A DNA stretch of 64,000 nt from Novosphingobium sp. B1 (GCF_900176395.1 NZ_FWXL01000002.1:124001-188000), one strand, 5' to 3'; shown: positions 26,464 to 35,979, counted from the first letter of the stretch. The notes: generated by a model from the letters alone, not told the origin. Numbers and translations: made by a program.

Positions 26464-27506
26464 GCGACGCGCAATCCCAGAAGATCTGCCGCGTTAAGAC
26501 CAAGAATTCGCGCCTTGTCCGCATCTGCAAGTCGCGCGTGGAAACCGACCGGATCGGGTTCAGCCATGTCGAACGGATAGTCCGTGCCAAGGCAGAGCCT
26601 GTTGGCGCCGTGCGTCCGCACAAGGCTGTCGAGCTGGTCCTGATCGAATACCAGCGTATCCAGCCAGAGCTTGCGCAGATAGCTTGACGGGGCGTGCTGG
26701 CAATGTTCGCTGCAATCAGCCCTCGCCCGCCAGCCGTGGTCCATGCGCCCCCAGTACCCCGGCATGTAGCCGCCTCCGTGGGCGACGCAGACCCTCAGAC
26801 CGGGATGGCGATCCAGCGTGCCGCTGAAGATCAGATGACCGATGGCAAGCGTGGATTCGAGCGGGTTGCCGATAAGGTTGTTGAAGTAATACTCGCTCAT
26901 CCGCTGGCCCTGGGTGAAGCCGAGCGGATGGAGGAAGATCAGCACGCCCAGTTCTTCGGCAGCAGCCCAGAACGGGCGAAGGCGTTCGGCGTGAAGGTCC
27001 TCGCCGTTGACGTTTGAGCTGATCTCGATGCCGCGCAGGTCCAGCTCGGCCACGCAGCGGCGCATCTCGGCCACGGCCAGTTCGGTGTTCTGCAACGGCA
27101 CGGTGCCCATACCGACGAAGCGGTCTCGCTGACTGGCGACGGCGGCCGCGATGCCATCATTCACCGTGCGCGCGGCGTCCCGCCCGGTCTCGGCATCGGT
27201 ATAGTAGAAATATTGCCCCGGGCTTGGCGAAAGCGCCTGAACATCGATGCCTAGCCGGTCCATGTCGGCAAGCCGCGTGTCGAGCGTGTTGAGCGTCCGC
27301 CCCATCGCGCCGAACATCGCCCGGTTGACCTCGCTGGTCTTGGCGCTGGTGAAGTCGTTGATACCGGGCGGCGGACCGGGGTAGCGCGCCTGCACGATGG
27401 CATCGGCCGCCGGTATCCCAAGGTGGCAGTGAATGTCGACGACAAGATGGCTGCCTCGCGCGCTGACGGGAATCGGTTTGCGGTTTCCGCAGGTGAACAG
27501 GCTCAT
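26460..27506 (-). CDS. Amidohydrolase-family enzyme, ACMSD/resorcylate-decarboxylase-like
   Basis: This 348-residue TIM-barrel protein starts at the ATG overlapping the fumarylacetoacetase stop codon. Metal-binding elements are visible: VDIHCHLG near the N-terminus, FLHPLGF, VAHGGGYMPGYWGR and GTDYPFD near the C-terminus. This set matches the amidohydrolase_2 group that includes ACMS decarboxylase and gamma-resorcylate or 5-carboxyvanillate decarboxylases, rather than classical amidases. In this operon it most likely decarboxylates or hydrolyses a ring or ring-cleavage acid. Exact substrate is unknown. Confidence 0.85.
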   Translation of the reverse strand: MSLFTCGNRKPIPVSARGSHLVVDIHCHLGIPAADAIVQARYPGPPPGINDFTSAKTSEVNRAMFGAMGRTLNTLDTRLADMDRLGIDVQALSPSPGQYFYYTDAETGRDAARTVNDGIAAAVASQRDRFVGMGTVPLQNTELAVAEMRRCVAELDLRGIEISSNVNGEDLHAERLRPFWAAAEELGVLIFLHPLGFTQGQRMSEYYFNNLIGNPLESTLAIGHLIFSGTLDRHPGLRVCVAHGGGYMPGYWGRMDHGWRARADCSEHCQHAPSSYLRKLWLDTLVFDQDQLDSLVRTHGANRLCLGTDYPFDMAEPDPVGFHARLADADKARILGLNAADLLGLRVA

Positions 27507-28801
27507 GCTACGCTCCGGGCGGGCAGGATGGTGCCGGCACATTCGCCGAAACCAATGGGGACAAAGCCGTCGCGCACTGCGCGGCCGTGGATAAAAAGGG
27601 TGTCGCCGTCAGCCAGCATCTTGCGCGTGCTGCCGTCGGCAAGCACGACAGGCGCGGCATCGCCGAGCGTGATCTCGGCAAGGCAGGCTCGGCTTTCATC
27701 TTCCGGCCCTGAGACGGTCCCGGTGGCGATGAGGTCACCGGTTTCGATCGGCGCGCCGTTGGATGTCTGATGCGTCACCATCTGCGCCAGCGTCCAGTAG
27801 AGGTCGCGCGTGTTGGTCCGCACGATGCGCTGTGGTGACAGGCCCGGTCCGGCCAGGTCTGCCGTCAACTCGATCGCGAAGGCGCCTGCAGCAACATCGC
27901 GTTCGCCCCGCAGATGAACTGCCAACGGCGGCTCCCCTTCACCGCGGCCGCGCGCCGCGATACGAAAAGGGGCGAGTGCCTCCATCGTCACGATCCAGGG
28001 GCTGACTGTCGTAATGAACGACTTGCCGAGATAGGGCCCGAGAACGGATTCGAAGAACTGGATGCCGCGCGCCGACCAGTCATTGACAAGACAGCATCCG
28101 AACAGCGCCTGTTCGGCTTCCTCGACAGTCAGCGCCTGGCCGAGCGCATTGCCACCCCGGAGCCAGGCACCGAACTCCAGTTCGAAATCCAGCATTGGTT
28201 CGGGGCCGAAACGCACCTCGCCGCTTCCCGGCGAGGTTTCGAACTGGCCAAGCGGCCGCTGCACCGGGGTACCGCTCACCGCAACCGAACTGGCGCGCCC
28301 GTTATAGGCGACCGGCAGGGACAGCGCCGCAAGGCCGGGCGTTTTCCGGCCCATTCGCGCAATGTGATCGTAGGAAGTGCAGAAATCGGTGAAGGCGGGC
28401 GGCCGCACCGGCAAGCGCAGGCTGACTTCGGAAAGCGGCAGCAGGACAGCCTCCAGCACGGCTCGCTGACCTGCGTTGCTTTCGCAGAACAAGGCAGACA
28501 GCGCCGCGCGCAAGGCGCTGACGGCTGCTGGAGCGCAGTCCAGCAAGGGCGCCAGAGTCGCGCCGCACGCGGCGGCGGCCGCTTGTGCAGCGAGGCCTTC
28601 GAGCACCCCTGCGGCGTGCAGCGCGGCGAGATCGATCACCCGATCGCCCAGCGCCACGCCGCCGCGGACGCGGCCCTCGTGCTCGAACAGCCCGAACGGG
28701 AGGTTCTGGATCGGAAAATCGGTGCCGGGCAGGTTGGCCGCCGCGACCCATGACCGCCGCGCGGGATCATGCGTGACGTTGAGCGCGAACTCAGTGGTCA
28801 T
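27503..28801 (-). CDS. Fumarylacetoacetase-family hydrolase (long form)
   Basis: The 432-residue protein resembles full-length fumarylacetoacetase: an N-terminal SH3-like part (NLPFGLFEH, RVRGGVALGDRVIDL) and a C-terminal FAH domain with the metal ligands in MLDFELEFGAWL and VNDWSARGIQFFE. The usual NDWSARDIQ is changed to NDWSARGIQ. The family cleaves C-C bonds of 1,3-diketo acids. It overlaps the MBL gene by 11 nt and the amidohydrolase gene by 4 nt. In this cluster it may act on a ring-cleavage product other than fumarylacetoacetate, as no homogentisate dioxygenase gene is present. Confidence 0.86.
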   Translation of the reverse strand: MTTEFALNVTHDPARRSWVAAANLPGTDFPIQNLPFGLFEHEGRVRGGVALGDRVIDLAALHAAGVLEGLAAQAAAAACGATLAPLLDCAPAAVSALRAALSALFCESNAGQRAVLEAVLLPLSEVSLRLPVRPPAFTDFCTSYDHIARMGRKTPGLAALSLPVAYNGRASSVAVSGTPVQRPLGQFETSPGSGEVRFGPEPMLDFELEFGAWLRGGNALGQALTVEEAEQALFGCCLVNDWSARGIQFFESVLGPYLGKSFITTVSPWIVTMEALAPFRIAARGRGEGEPPLAVHLRGERDVAAGAFAIELTADLAGPGLSPQRIVRTNTRDLYWTLAQMVTHQTSNGAPIETGDLIATGTVSGPEDESRACLAEITLGDAAPVVLADGSTRKMLADGDTLFIHGRAVRDGFVPIGFGECAGTILPARSVA

Positions 28802-29777
28802 GGCCGCAACCTTCCCCGTGGGCCGCCAGTTCGCAGGCGTACCGTCCCATCTCGCCGAACAGGTCGCGCCCGTCCTCTGGTGCAAGCGGTGCACCCCAGT
28901 TTCGGTAAAGTGCGAAGACGTTTGCCACGATCCGCTCTGGGTCGGTCCAGCCGCGATACTCGGCCATGTTGATGTCGCGCCCTGCTTCCTTCCAGCCCAT
29001 GCCTGCTTCGAAGCGGGCGCGTGCCTCGTCACTGACGTAGCGGAAATAGTCGCGCAGGTTGGCCACGGCTGTCGCATCGGTGATCGGACCATGGCCCGGC
29101 ACCACCACTTCGGGATCAAGCGCGATGATGTGCTCGCAAGCGGCTATCCAGTTCTCGACCGGGCCGTCCCACATGATGGGGTGGCCTTCGTTGAACAGCA
29201 GGTCTCCGGTGAATACAACACGTTGCTGCGGCAGCCAGGCGATCGTGTCGGACGAGGTATGCGCCGGGCCGAGATCGATCAGTTCGAAAGCAGTATCGCC
29301 AACCTTGAGGCTGAGCGCCTTCTCGAACGTGCGGTTGGGCATGGCGACCGCATCGAGATCGCTCCAGTCGAACTTGCGGCCCATCGTCTCGCACAGAAAC
29401 GCACCGGCATCGCCCATCGCCTGCCAGTTGTCGGCGAGGCTGGCAAAGCGAACGGGATCGAACTCGCCCATTTCGCGCGCGGTTTCGACCGTGGCGATTA
29501 TCTCCGCGCCCTCGACCAGACTGTTGCCGACGAAGTGATCGGGGTTGGCGTGGGTGTTGACCAGCCGATCGATGTGATCGCCCCCTTCGACGGCGGCAAA
29601 ATCCTCGAGCATCGTCCGGGTCAGGCTCCGGCTCATCAGCGTGTCGACCAGCAACGTCTGCCCTCGGGACACGATCAAGCCCGCGTTCGACCATCCCCAT
29701 GTTCCGTCAGGCTGGATATAGCCATAGACGCCATTGCCGATGTCATGGACGCCTTGCGTAAAGGCCCAGTTCGCCAT
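28791..29777 (-). CDS. Metallo-beta-lactamase-fold hydrolase with HxNxDH motif
   Basis: This 328-residue MBL-fold protein has THANPDHFVGN at the position of the canonical HxHxDH motif, so the second ligand His is Asn. Later ligands appear in GPAHTSSD, VFTGDLLF and VVPGHGPI. The C-terminal extension (about 245-328) ends in a His-rich tail HGEGCGHDH. It is the first gene of its operon, facing the divergent tetR across 79 bp that contain a palindromic operator candidate. A lactonase or thioesterase step in the pathway is plausible, but the substrate is not known. Confidence 0.85.
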   Translation of the reverse strand: MANWAFTQGVHDIGNGVYGYIQPDGTWGWSNAGLIVSRGQTLLVDTLMSRSLTRTMLEDFAAVEGGDHIDRLVNTHANPDHFVGNSLVEGAEIIATVETAREMGEFDPVRFASLADNWQAMGDAGAFLCETMGRKFDWSDLDAVAMPNRTFEKALSLKVGDTAFELIDLGPAHTSSDTIAWLPQQRVVFTGDLLFNEGHPIMWDGPVENWIAACEHIIALDPEVVVPGHGPITDATAVANLRDYFRYVSDEARARFEAGMGWKEAGRDINMAEYRGWTDPERIVANVFALYRNWGAPLAPEDGRDLFGEMGRYACELAAHGEGCGHDH

Positions 29778-29812
29778 TCAGATCTCCTTCTCCCGGCGCA
29801 ACCCTAACTGTT

Positions 29813-29834
29813 TTATTCCTGTTCTCAAGAATTA
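29813..29834. promoter_or_regulatory. Palindromic operator candidate, copy 1 (TetR regulon)
   Basis: The core TTCCTG-N4-CAAGAA at 29816-29831 is flanked by TTA and TTA, forming an imperfect palindrome. It lies between the divergent MBL operon and tetR, the classical place for a TetR operator. Two related copies lie at 36001-36022 and 36084-36107. Copy 3 in reverse matches this core at 14 of 16 positions. Confidence 0.65.
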
Positions 29835-29856
29835 AGTGGCGCGCTAAGGTCCGCAA

Positions 29857-30498
29857 ATGAGCGAAAGCAAGAAGCAGCGCCGCGGCAAGGGACGGCCCGT
29901 TGGCTCGGGAGAAGGCGTTGGTCGGGATTCCCTGATTGCGGCGGCCAAGAAGCTGCTTCAGGAACTGACCCCGGCGCAGGTGACCATCGCGGCGATCGCC
30001 CGTGAAGCAGGCGCCGACCCCGCCCTCGTTCGTTATTATTTTGGCTCGCGCGAGGCGTTGCTGCTCGAAGTCACACAGCAGATCACGATGCAGGCCGAGA
30101 CGGAAAGCGCTCCTGCCGGACTCGATCCCGCAGCCGGATTGGAAGACCTGATTCACCGCACTTTCCGCTTCACCCGCTCGGCACGCTACATGCAGCGGCT
30201 TATGGCCGAGGAATTGAGCACCGTGCGCTCGCCCGAGGTGCGCGAGAAGCTGCGCGAATGGCAGCGCATGCCCGTGGACGCCTACCAGGAACTGCGGGAG
30301 CGGGACGGCGGGGCGCATCTGACCGACTTCACACCCCTTTTCGTGCACCTCGCGGTGATCGGGATCAGCGACTTTTTCCATTCGGGCGAGGAAGTGGTGA
30401 AGATGCTGGTGCCAGAGGGCACTGACCTCGCCGAACTGGAGCGCGAATACGAAGCGTTCATTCCACGCCTGCTGCTCGACGGCCTGCGCAAGCGCTGA
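29857..30498 (+). CDS. TetR-family transcriptional regulator of the aromatic cluster
   Basis: The 213-residue protein has a basic N-terminus (KKQRRGKGRPVGS), then a TetR HTH with VTIAAIAREAGADPALVRYYFGSREAL at about 42-69, and a helical ligand-binding C-terminal domain. It is divergent from the MBL-led operon and convergent, with a 6-bp gap, to the second operon. The palindromes in both operon promoters and in its own promoter make it the likely repressor of the whole cluster, released by a pathway substrate or intermediate. The operator link is inference. Confidence 0.88.
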   Translation: MSESKKQRRGKGRPVGSGEGVGRDSLIAAAKKLLQELTPAQVTIAAIAREAGADPALVRYYFGSREALLLEVTQQITMQAETESAPAGLDPAAGLEDLIHRTFRFTRSARYMQRLMAEELSTVRSPEVREKLREWQRMPVDAYQELRERDGGAHLTDFTPLFVHLAVIGISDFFHSGEEVVKMLVPEGTDLAELEREYEAFIPRLLLDGLRKR

Positions 30499-30504
30499 CG
30501 CCCG

Positions 30505-31464
30505 CTACCCTTCCGCGAGGCAAGGGTTGCGCTGCCTGCCAAGGCCGGTGATCTCGCCTTCCATGATGTCGCCGTCCTTGAGGTAGACTCCGAAAGCCGA
30601 GCCGTTGCCATAGGGCGATCCGGTGCAGATCAGACCGCCCGGCTGCAGTTCGACAAGACTGGACAGGAACGCGATCTGGCGTTCGATGCTGATTATCATG
30701 TCCTGCGTGGATTCGTCCTGATAGACCTTGCCGTTCACCGAAAGCCGGATGTTCAGCGCGTAGGGATCTGCCACGTTCCGGCGCGGCACCAGCATGGGTC
30801 CGAAGGGCAGGAATGTGGGAAAACTCTTGCCCGCCAGCCAATCTGGGCCAACGGCCGAGCCGTCCTTGCGGAAGATGAGCTCACGCGCCGTCACGTCATT
30901 GACCACGGCATAGCCTGCAACGTGGTCCATTGCCTGTTCCGGCGCGACATGACGGCAACGCTTGCCGATCACCACGCCCAGTTCCAGCTCCCAGTCGGGC
31001 TTTTCAACCTGACGCGGCAGAACCACTGTGTCGTTGGGGCCGATCACCGCCGAGGGCAATTTGATGAAGCAGAACGGGGTCGACGTGCGGGCCTTTTCGT
31101 CCATCACCCGTTCAGCGTGGGCGCGCAGTTCTTGGGGCGACTTGTCCGCCATTTCGGCGGTGCGCATCGAGGGGTCGCCCATCATCAGGCCGATCACGTG
31201 CTTGCGGTAATTGGCGCCAGTGCAGAACACCTGTCTCGGCACATAGGGCACCAGCGCTGTGCCCATGTCGAACGGGACAGCCTGCGCCCAGGCATCTGCT
31301 CCCAGCGCGGTGATCGCCTCGCAAGTTTCCTCCCACCGGCCGAGCAGCATCAGCATGTCACCGGCAATGCCGACGCGGGCCAATGGCAGGCCCTTGTCGC
31401 CGCGCACAGCCACGGCGCAGGGTGCGCCGTCAATGAGGATCGTTGCAATGCCGGTGATATCCAC
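30505..31464 (-). CDS. Fumarylacetoacetate hydrolase-family protein (short form)
   Basis: The 319-residue protein has a C-terminal FAH domain with FCTGANYRKHV, the metal-binding DWELELGVVIGK and VVNDVTARELIF, and the conserved GGLICTGSPYGNG. This group includes hydratases and hydrolases acting on meta-cleavage or homoprotocatechuate-type products. It is the last gene of the operon TonB receptor, VOC dioxygenase, FAD monooxygenase, FAH, lying 17 bp after the monooxygenase gene. Together with the other FAH gene it suggests two successive or parallel C-C bond hydrolyses. Substrate unknown. Confidence 0.86.
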   Translation of the reverse strand: MDITGIATILIDGAPCAVAVRGDKGLPLARVGIAGDMLMLLGRWEETCEAITALGADAWAQAVPFDMGTALVPYVPRQVFCTGANYRKHVIGLMMGDPSMRTAEMADKSPQELRAHAERVMDEKARTSTPFCFIKLPSAVIGPNDTVVLPRQVEKPDWELELGVVIGKRCRHVAPEQAMDHVAGYAVVNDVTARELIFRKDGSAVGPDWLAGKSFPTFLPFGPMLVPRRNVADPYALNIRLSVNGKVYQDESTQDMIISIERQIAFLSSLVELQPGGLICTGSPYGNGSAFGVYLKDGDIMEGEITGLGRQRNPCLAEG

Positions 31465-31481
31465 GGTCGTTCGCGCTTTCG

Positions 31482-32597
31482 TCAGTAGGGTTGCTGCAGG
31501 GCGGCGAGCGTGCCGCCAAGCATCCGGTTGGCCTCGACCTGATCGCCACCGGTCATCTCGATAGTGCCGATCCGTACCGAGTTCTCGACCACGATCCGGG
31601 CGCGTTCGAACCGGTGCGCCATGAACGCCGCGAGGGCCTGCTCAATGCCATCGTGCGCGGCAAGTTCGCGCCCGAGTACCAGTGCATCCTCGATCGCCAT
31701 GCCCGCGCCCGAGGCCATGTGCGGCGTGGTCGCGTGCGCGGCATCGCCGATCAGCACGACGCGGCCCTTGTACCATGGGTCAGCCAGCAACTGCCATTCA
31801 AGCGGGCGATAGTTGACCAGCGAATGCGCACCAAGCCCGTCCCGCACTTGCGCGACATAGCTTCCGAAACCGTTGAGCAGTTTCTTGAGTCGATCGACCA
31901 GCTCGTGTTCGGCGTAGCGGGGATTGTCAGGCACATTCTCCAGCGCGAACATATACATGTGCGTTGACGAAACCGGGTTGAAGCCGAGCTTCACCTGCCC
32001 GCCGAAGAACATCTCGGTACCGGTCATGCCCTCGGGCCTTGGGGCGACCGCGCGCCAGCAACCTTGCCCGGTGAATACGGCCTGTGGAGCATCGGGGAAC
32101 AAAGCGTTGCGGGTCTGGGAATAGATCCCGTCGGCCCCCACGACGAGGTCATAGTTCCCCTGCGTTCCGTCGGAAAAGGCCACCGCAACGCTATCGCCCT
32201 GATCGTCCATGCCGGCGACCTTCAGGCCGAGACGCACCCTGACTGGCGAGGCCTTGACCCGTAGCGACAGGATCTCATGCAGTTCCGAACGCATGATCCC
32301 GCCGCTGCACTGGATTGGCGGAGCATCAGGCGACGGCGGCACTTCGAAGAGGATCGACCCGTCCGGCGACCGGCCCTTGATGCCCGAAGCGACATTGCCC
32401 CTTGCCCGCACCTCGTCCAGCATCCCGAGGTCATCAAGCGCCCTCAGCGACGTGCCGGTAACGCTGATGCCGGCACCATAGGTGCGCCATTCGGGATCGG
32501 CGTCGATCAGATCCACCGGCACGCCCAGCCTGCTCAGCACCAGTGCCGCGCTCATCCCGGCAATGCCGCCGCCGATGACAAGTGCAGAGGCGATCAT
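31482..32597 (-). CDS. FAD-dependent aromatic monooxygenase (class A)
   Basis: This 371-residue flavoprotein starts MIASALVIGGGIAG, the dinucleotide-binding motif, and carries the second FAD motif GDAAHATTPHMASGAGMAIEDA, of the p-hydroxybenzoate/salicylate hydroxylase type. The intermediate DG-type element VVGADGIYS is also visible. It should hydroxylate an aromatic ring using NAD(P)H and O2. The ATG overlaps the stop of the VOC dioxygenase gene (ATGA), so hydroxylation and ring cleavage are co-expressed. The ring substrate is not known. Confidence 0.88.
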   Translation of the reverse strand: MIASALVIGGGIAGMSAALVLSRLGVPVDLIDADPEWRTYGAGISVTGTSLRALDDLGMLDEVRARGNVASGIKGRSPDGSILFEVPPSPDAPPIQCSGGIMRSELHEILSLRVKASPVRVRLGLKVAGMDDQGDSVAVAFSDGTQGNYDLVVGADGIYSQTRNALFPDAPQAVFTGQGCWRAVAPRPEGMTGTEMFFGGQVKLGFNPVSSTHMYMFALENVPDNPRYAEHELVDRLKKLLNGFGSYVAQVRDGLGAHSLVNYRPLEWQLLADPWYKGRVVLIGDAAHATTPHMASGAGMAIEDALVLGRELAAHDGIEQALAAFMAHRFERARIVVENSVRIGTIEMTGGDQVEANRMLGGTLAALQQPY

Positions 32598-33502
32598 GCC
32601 GGCACCTGCCACAGCGCGGGGTCCGGCGCCATTTCGGCATGGGGCTTGTTGCCGGGGATGATCCGCCCGGTGCCCCACTGGTCCATCGTCTCTAGCCCCG
32701 GAGTGTGCACCTTGGGCTGCCAGGTTACCTCGTCCACTTCTTCAAGGTCGGAGGTGTACTCCACCGTGTTGCCGTTAGGAGTGGTGTAGTAGGTGAAGGT
32801 ATTGTTGCCGGCCGTGTGCCGGCCCGGCCCCCACTGCAACTCAATGCCCGCTCCGTTCATCCGCGCCAGGCCGCGCATCAGCGCATCCACCGAGGCAACG
32901 TCGAAGGCGATGTGGTTGAGCGCCGGTGGTCCCGGCAGGATGGCCAGCCGGTGGTGTGCCGGGTTGCAGCGCAGGAACACCATGAAGTCGCCCAGCCAGT
33001 CCGAGAGACGGAAGCCGAGTACCTCGCGATACCACTGTTCGAGCGCCTTGTGCGCCGGCGAATGAAGCACGACATGGCTGATGCGCAGCGGCACCGCCAT
33101 GGCCGGCGGCACCTCCGTCATGTCACGCTGGCGGCTTTCAGCCACAACTTCGAAGGCATGGCCGTCGGGATCGAAGGCCCGGAAGGCATAGCCGCCGGCT
33201 GGCCCCGACGCTTCGCCGGGTGCGCTGATGATCCGGGCGCCGGAAGCCTGCACTTGCCCGAACAGCGCGTCGACATCGGCCCTGCTCGCCGCCGAATAGC
33301 CGATCAGATCGGTCTTGCGCACATCATCCTGCCGCAGCCGTATCACGTAAGGATGCGCTGATCCGGCGGCGGCGAAATAGGCCATGCCGTCCTGCTCGCC
33401 GGCAGGCTCCAGCTTCCAGACATCGCGGAAGAAATCGCTTTCAGCCGTAGTGTCCGGCACGGCAAGGGCAACATACTGAAGGTCGGTAACCGAGACTGTC
33501 AT
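32594..33502 (-). CDS. Two-domain VOC enzyme, type I extradiol dioxygenase-like
   Basis: The 302-residue protein has two vicinal-oxygen-chelate domains (about 5-120 and 138-265). The second has the metal-ligand positions of extradiol dioxygenases: SHVVLHS (His), LNHIAFD (His) and NTVEYTSD (Glu). This fits Fe(II)-dependent meta-cleavage of a catechol. It is encoded between the TonB receptor and the FAD monooxygenase, overlapping the latter by four bases. Extradiol activity is likely from ligands and context; other VOC reactions remain possible. Confidence 0.83.
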   Translation of the reverse strand: MTVSVTDLQYVALAVPDTTAESDFFRDVWKLEPAGEQDGMAYFAAAGSAHPYVIRLRQDDVRKTDLIGYSAASRADVDALFGQVQASGARIISAPGEASGPAGGYAFRAFDPDGHAFEVVAESRQRDMTEVPPAMAVPLRISHVVLHSPAHKALEQWYREVLGFRLSDWLGDFMVFLRCNPAHHRLAILPGPPALNHIAFDVASVDALMRGLARMNGAGIELQWGPGRHTAGNNTFTYYTTPNGNTVEYTSDLEEVDEVTWQPKVHTPGLETMDQWGTGRIIPGNKPHAEMAPDPALWQVPA

Positions 33503-33537
33503 GGAAAATCGCTCCGGGCCGCAACTGCTGGCCGATG

Positions 33538-35979
33538 TCAGAACTTGAAGCCTGCCCTGATGCCGTACGTTCGCGGCTGTTCCGCGTTGGCGACGACCAG
33601 GTTGGCGCTGTTGGTGAAAGGATTCACGATGCGCTGGTTGTTTTCCAGGTTGAACATGTACCCGGTGAGAGACCAGCGATCGTCCTCTGCCGCGATCGTT
33701 GCCGAAAGCGTGGTGACGTACGTCGACGGGGCCTTGAGATAGGGCAGGTAATCCGCGCTAACGAAGTTGGCGCTGCGGAACCGCGTGTTGGCCTGCAGGA
33801 CCAGCTTGACCGTGTCCAGCGGGATGGTCTGCTGGCCGTTCAGAGTGACCGACCATTTCGGCGCGTTGAACGCCGGCCGGCCCGAACAGTCGATCGCAAA
33901 AACGTTGATGACCCCGCCCGGCGTCGTCTGGGTCTGCGGCGTGAACGGGCAAGCCGTGTTGGGCGGCAGGCCCTGGTTCGGCACGAAGTAGACGAAGCTG
34001 TCGTAGCTGGTGTCGAGATACTGCACCGAGGCGGAGAGCAGCGTGTTGCTGGCCGGAAGCAGTTCGACGTCAAGGTCGAAGCCCTTGATCGTGCTGTTGC
34101 CGATGTTCCGGGTCAGGAACACCGTCGAGGGTGGGCTGCCAAGATCATAGCCGAACTGGCTGAACTGCTGGTTGCGATACTTCCACAGGAAGCCTTCGAG
34201 ATTGATCTGCAGCTTGTTGTCGAGGAAGCGGTTCTTCGTGCCGATCGTGTAGGCGTCCAGCGTTTCCGGCGCGTAGGATTCCAGTCCGCGCGCGAACGAG
34301 AAGCCACCGGCGTGGTACCCGGTTTCGAAGCTGGCATAGACCATGTTGCGCGGCGAGAAATCGTACTGCGCGGCAAGCCGGTAGGTGAACTTGTCGTTCT
34401 TCAGCCCGGAATTGATCGGGATGGGTGAGCGCAGCACGAACGGGGCGGTCGTCGAACCACCGGCCACCGGTGGCAAGACGAAGAGCGGCACGTTCGTTAT
34501 GCGCACGCCATTGGAGGTATAGAAAGCCTCCAGGTCCGCCGCCGACTGAACGCGTGGCATCAGGGGCAAGGTGGGGCAGACATTGCCGATGCCCGGCTGC
34601 CCGCAGAAGAGGATGTAGACCTGCGACAGCCCGTTGAAGGTCTTCTTGTCCGAAGTGTAGCGACCAGCCGCAGTCAGGCTCAGCTCTTCGACAGGCCGGA
34701 AGGTCACCTTGCCGAAACCGGCCCAGGATTCCGTGCTGGTCTTGAAGGATTGGAAGGGCGTAAGCGTCAACTGGTTGTAGCGAGCAGTGGCCGAGATCCG
34801 CTCGTCAAAGTACATGCCGCCGACCAGATAGTCGACCTGATCACCGAATTTGCCGGCCCAACGCGCTTCGACGCTGGCCTGGCGATCCTTCTCCTTGGAT
34901 GCCGCCTCGCGGAAGATGTTGGTGAAAACATAGTCTAGACTGGCTTCGCGCCAGGCGGGCTGGATCGTCAGCGTGCCGCCATCGGTCTTGTAGTTGAGCT
35001 CGCCGGTGACGCCCCAATAGCTGTTGTCATTGGAAGGCCGCCCGTCCTGCACCGCTCCGGCCCGGCCGGCTTGCGCAAGAAAGCGCGATGCCAGCAAGGC
35101 CTGCGATGCGGGATCGCCGGTACCCTGCTGGGTCGAAAGGCCCGAAGGAGTGAAGCGGTAACCGGCAAAACCGGTCGGCCCGAAGGTCGGATTCACCGAA
35201 CCGACGTAGTATCCCGAGGCGCTGGCGCCGCCCTGATGTGCATAGTCGAATGCCAAGCGTAGATCGAGATCGGCACTGGGCTCGGCGTAGATCTGGACGC
35301 GTGCCCCCTCTTCACGCTGGTTGCCGGTGCCATCGCTGAGGAAGGCGTCGTGGTGCGAGAGGTTGCCTGCTGCCCTGATCGCGACATTCTCGCCAACCGG
35401 CAGGTTTACCGCGCCCTGCAGGGTCAACCAGTCGAAGTTGCCGTAGCCGACATTTCCTTCGACGCCGGTTGTGTTGAGCTTCGGGCGATTGGGGATCACA
35501 TTGATGGCGCCGCCCGTGGCGTTGCGACCATAGAGCGTGCCCTGCGGCCCCTTCAGGACCTCGACCCGGGCAAGATCATAGAACACGCCGGAGGTGGAAC
35601 TCGGCCGCCCAACGTATACGCCGTCGTAGTTGAAGGCGATGGCCGGGTCGGAATAGGCGTTCACCGTGTTGTTGCCGACGCCGCGCAGATAGAACGTCGT
35701 CGTCCCGCCCGACCCACCGATAGCGGCGAGCGCCGGGGACGTGCGTGACAGGTCTTCAGCGCGGGTCACCCGCTGGTTGGCAAGCTCGCTTGCCGAAACC
35801 ACGTCGATCGCAAGTGGTGTCTTCTGCTGGCTCTGGCTGACACGTTCAGCGGTAACGATGATTTCGCCCAGCTGACCGGCCGCTGCATCGCCATTTGCGC
35901 TTTGCGCCTGCGCCACTGCCGGCAAGGCAGCCATAGCCATCGCGACGAAAGACACGTGCTGCGGGAATCGCTTCATCAT
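33538..35979 (-). CDS. TonB-dependent outer-membrane receptor
   Basis: This 813-residue outer-membrane receptor has a signal peptide ending near AVAQAQ, a TonB-box-like LGEIIVTAERVSQ, a plug domain (TPLAIDVVSASEL, LYGRNATGGAINVIPNRP) and a 22-strand barrel ending YGIRAGFKF with the terminal Phe. It heads the operon with the VOC, FAD monooxygenase and FAH genes, 35 bp before the VOC gene. Uptake of the aromatic substrate or a precursor across the outer membrane is inferred. A palindromic operator candidate begins 22 bp upstream of the start. It is intact, unlike the second receptor in this window. Confidence 0.92.
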   Translation of the reverse strand: MMKRFPQHVSFVAMAMAALPAVAQAQSANGDAAAGQLGEIIVTAERVSQSQQKTPLAIDVVSASELANQRVTRAEDLSRTSPALAAIGGSGGTTTFYLRGVGNNTVNAYSDPAIAFNYDGVYVGRPSSTSGVFYDLARVEVLKGPQGTLYGRNATGGAINVIPNRPKLNTTGVEGNVGYGNFDWLTLQGAVNLPVGENVAIRAAGNLSHHDAFLSDGTGNQREEGARVQIYAEPSADLDLRLAFDYAHQGGASASGYYVGSVNPTFGPTGFAGYRFTPSGLSTQQGTGDPASQALLASRFLAQAGRAGAVQDGRPSNDNSYWGVTGELNYKTDGGTLTIQPAWREASLDYVFTNIFREAASKEKDRQASVEARWAGKFGDQVDYLVGGMYFDERISATARYNQLTLTPFQSFKTSTESWAGFGKVTFRPVEELSLTAAGRYTSDKKTFNGLSQVYILFCGQPGIGNVCPTLPLMPRVQSAADLEAFYTSNGVRITNVPLFVLPPVAGGSTTAPFVLRSPIPINSGLKNDKFTYRLAAQYDFSPRNMVYASFETGYHAGGFSFARGLESYAPETLDAYTIGTKNRFLDNKLQINLEGFLWKYRNQQFSQFGYDLGSPPSTVFLTRNIGNSTIKGFDLDVELLPASNTLLSASVQYLDTSYDSFVYFVPNQGLPPNTACPFTPQTQTTPGGVINVFAIDCSGRPAFNAPKWSVTLNGQQTIPLDTVKLVLQANTRFRSANFVSADYLPYLKAPSTYVTTLSATIAAEDDRWSLTGYMFNLENNQRIVNPFTNSANLVVANAEQPRTYGIRAGFKF

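Noticed and set aside
27503..29119. 538-residue fumarylacetoacetase with a long N-terminal extension
   Set aside because: The extension is the shadow of the MBL gene; the ATG at 28801 begins a normal-length family protein.
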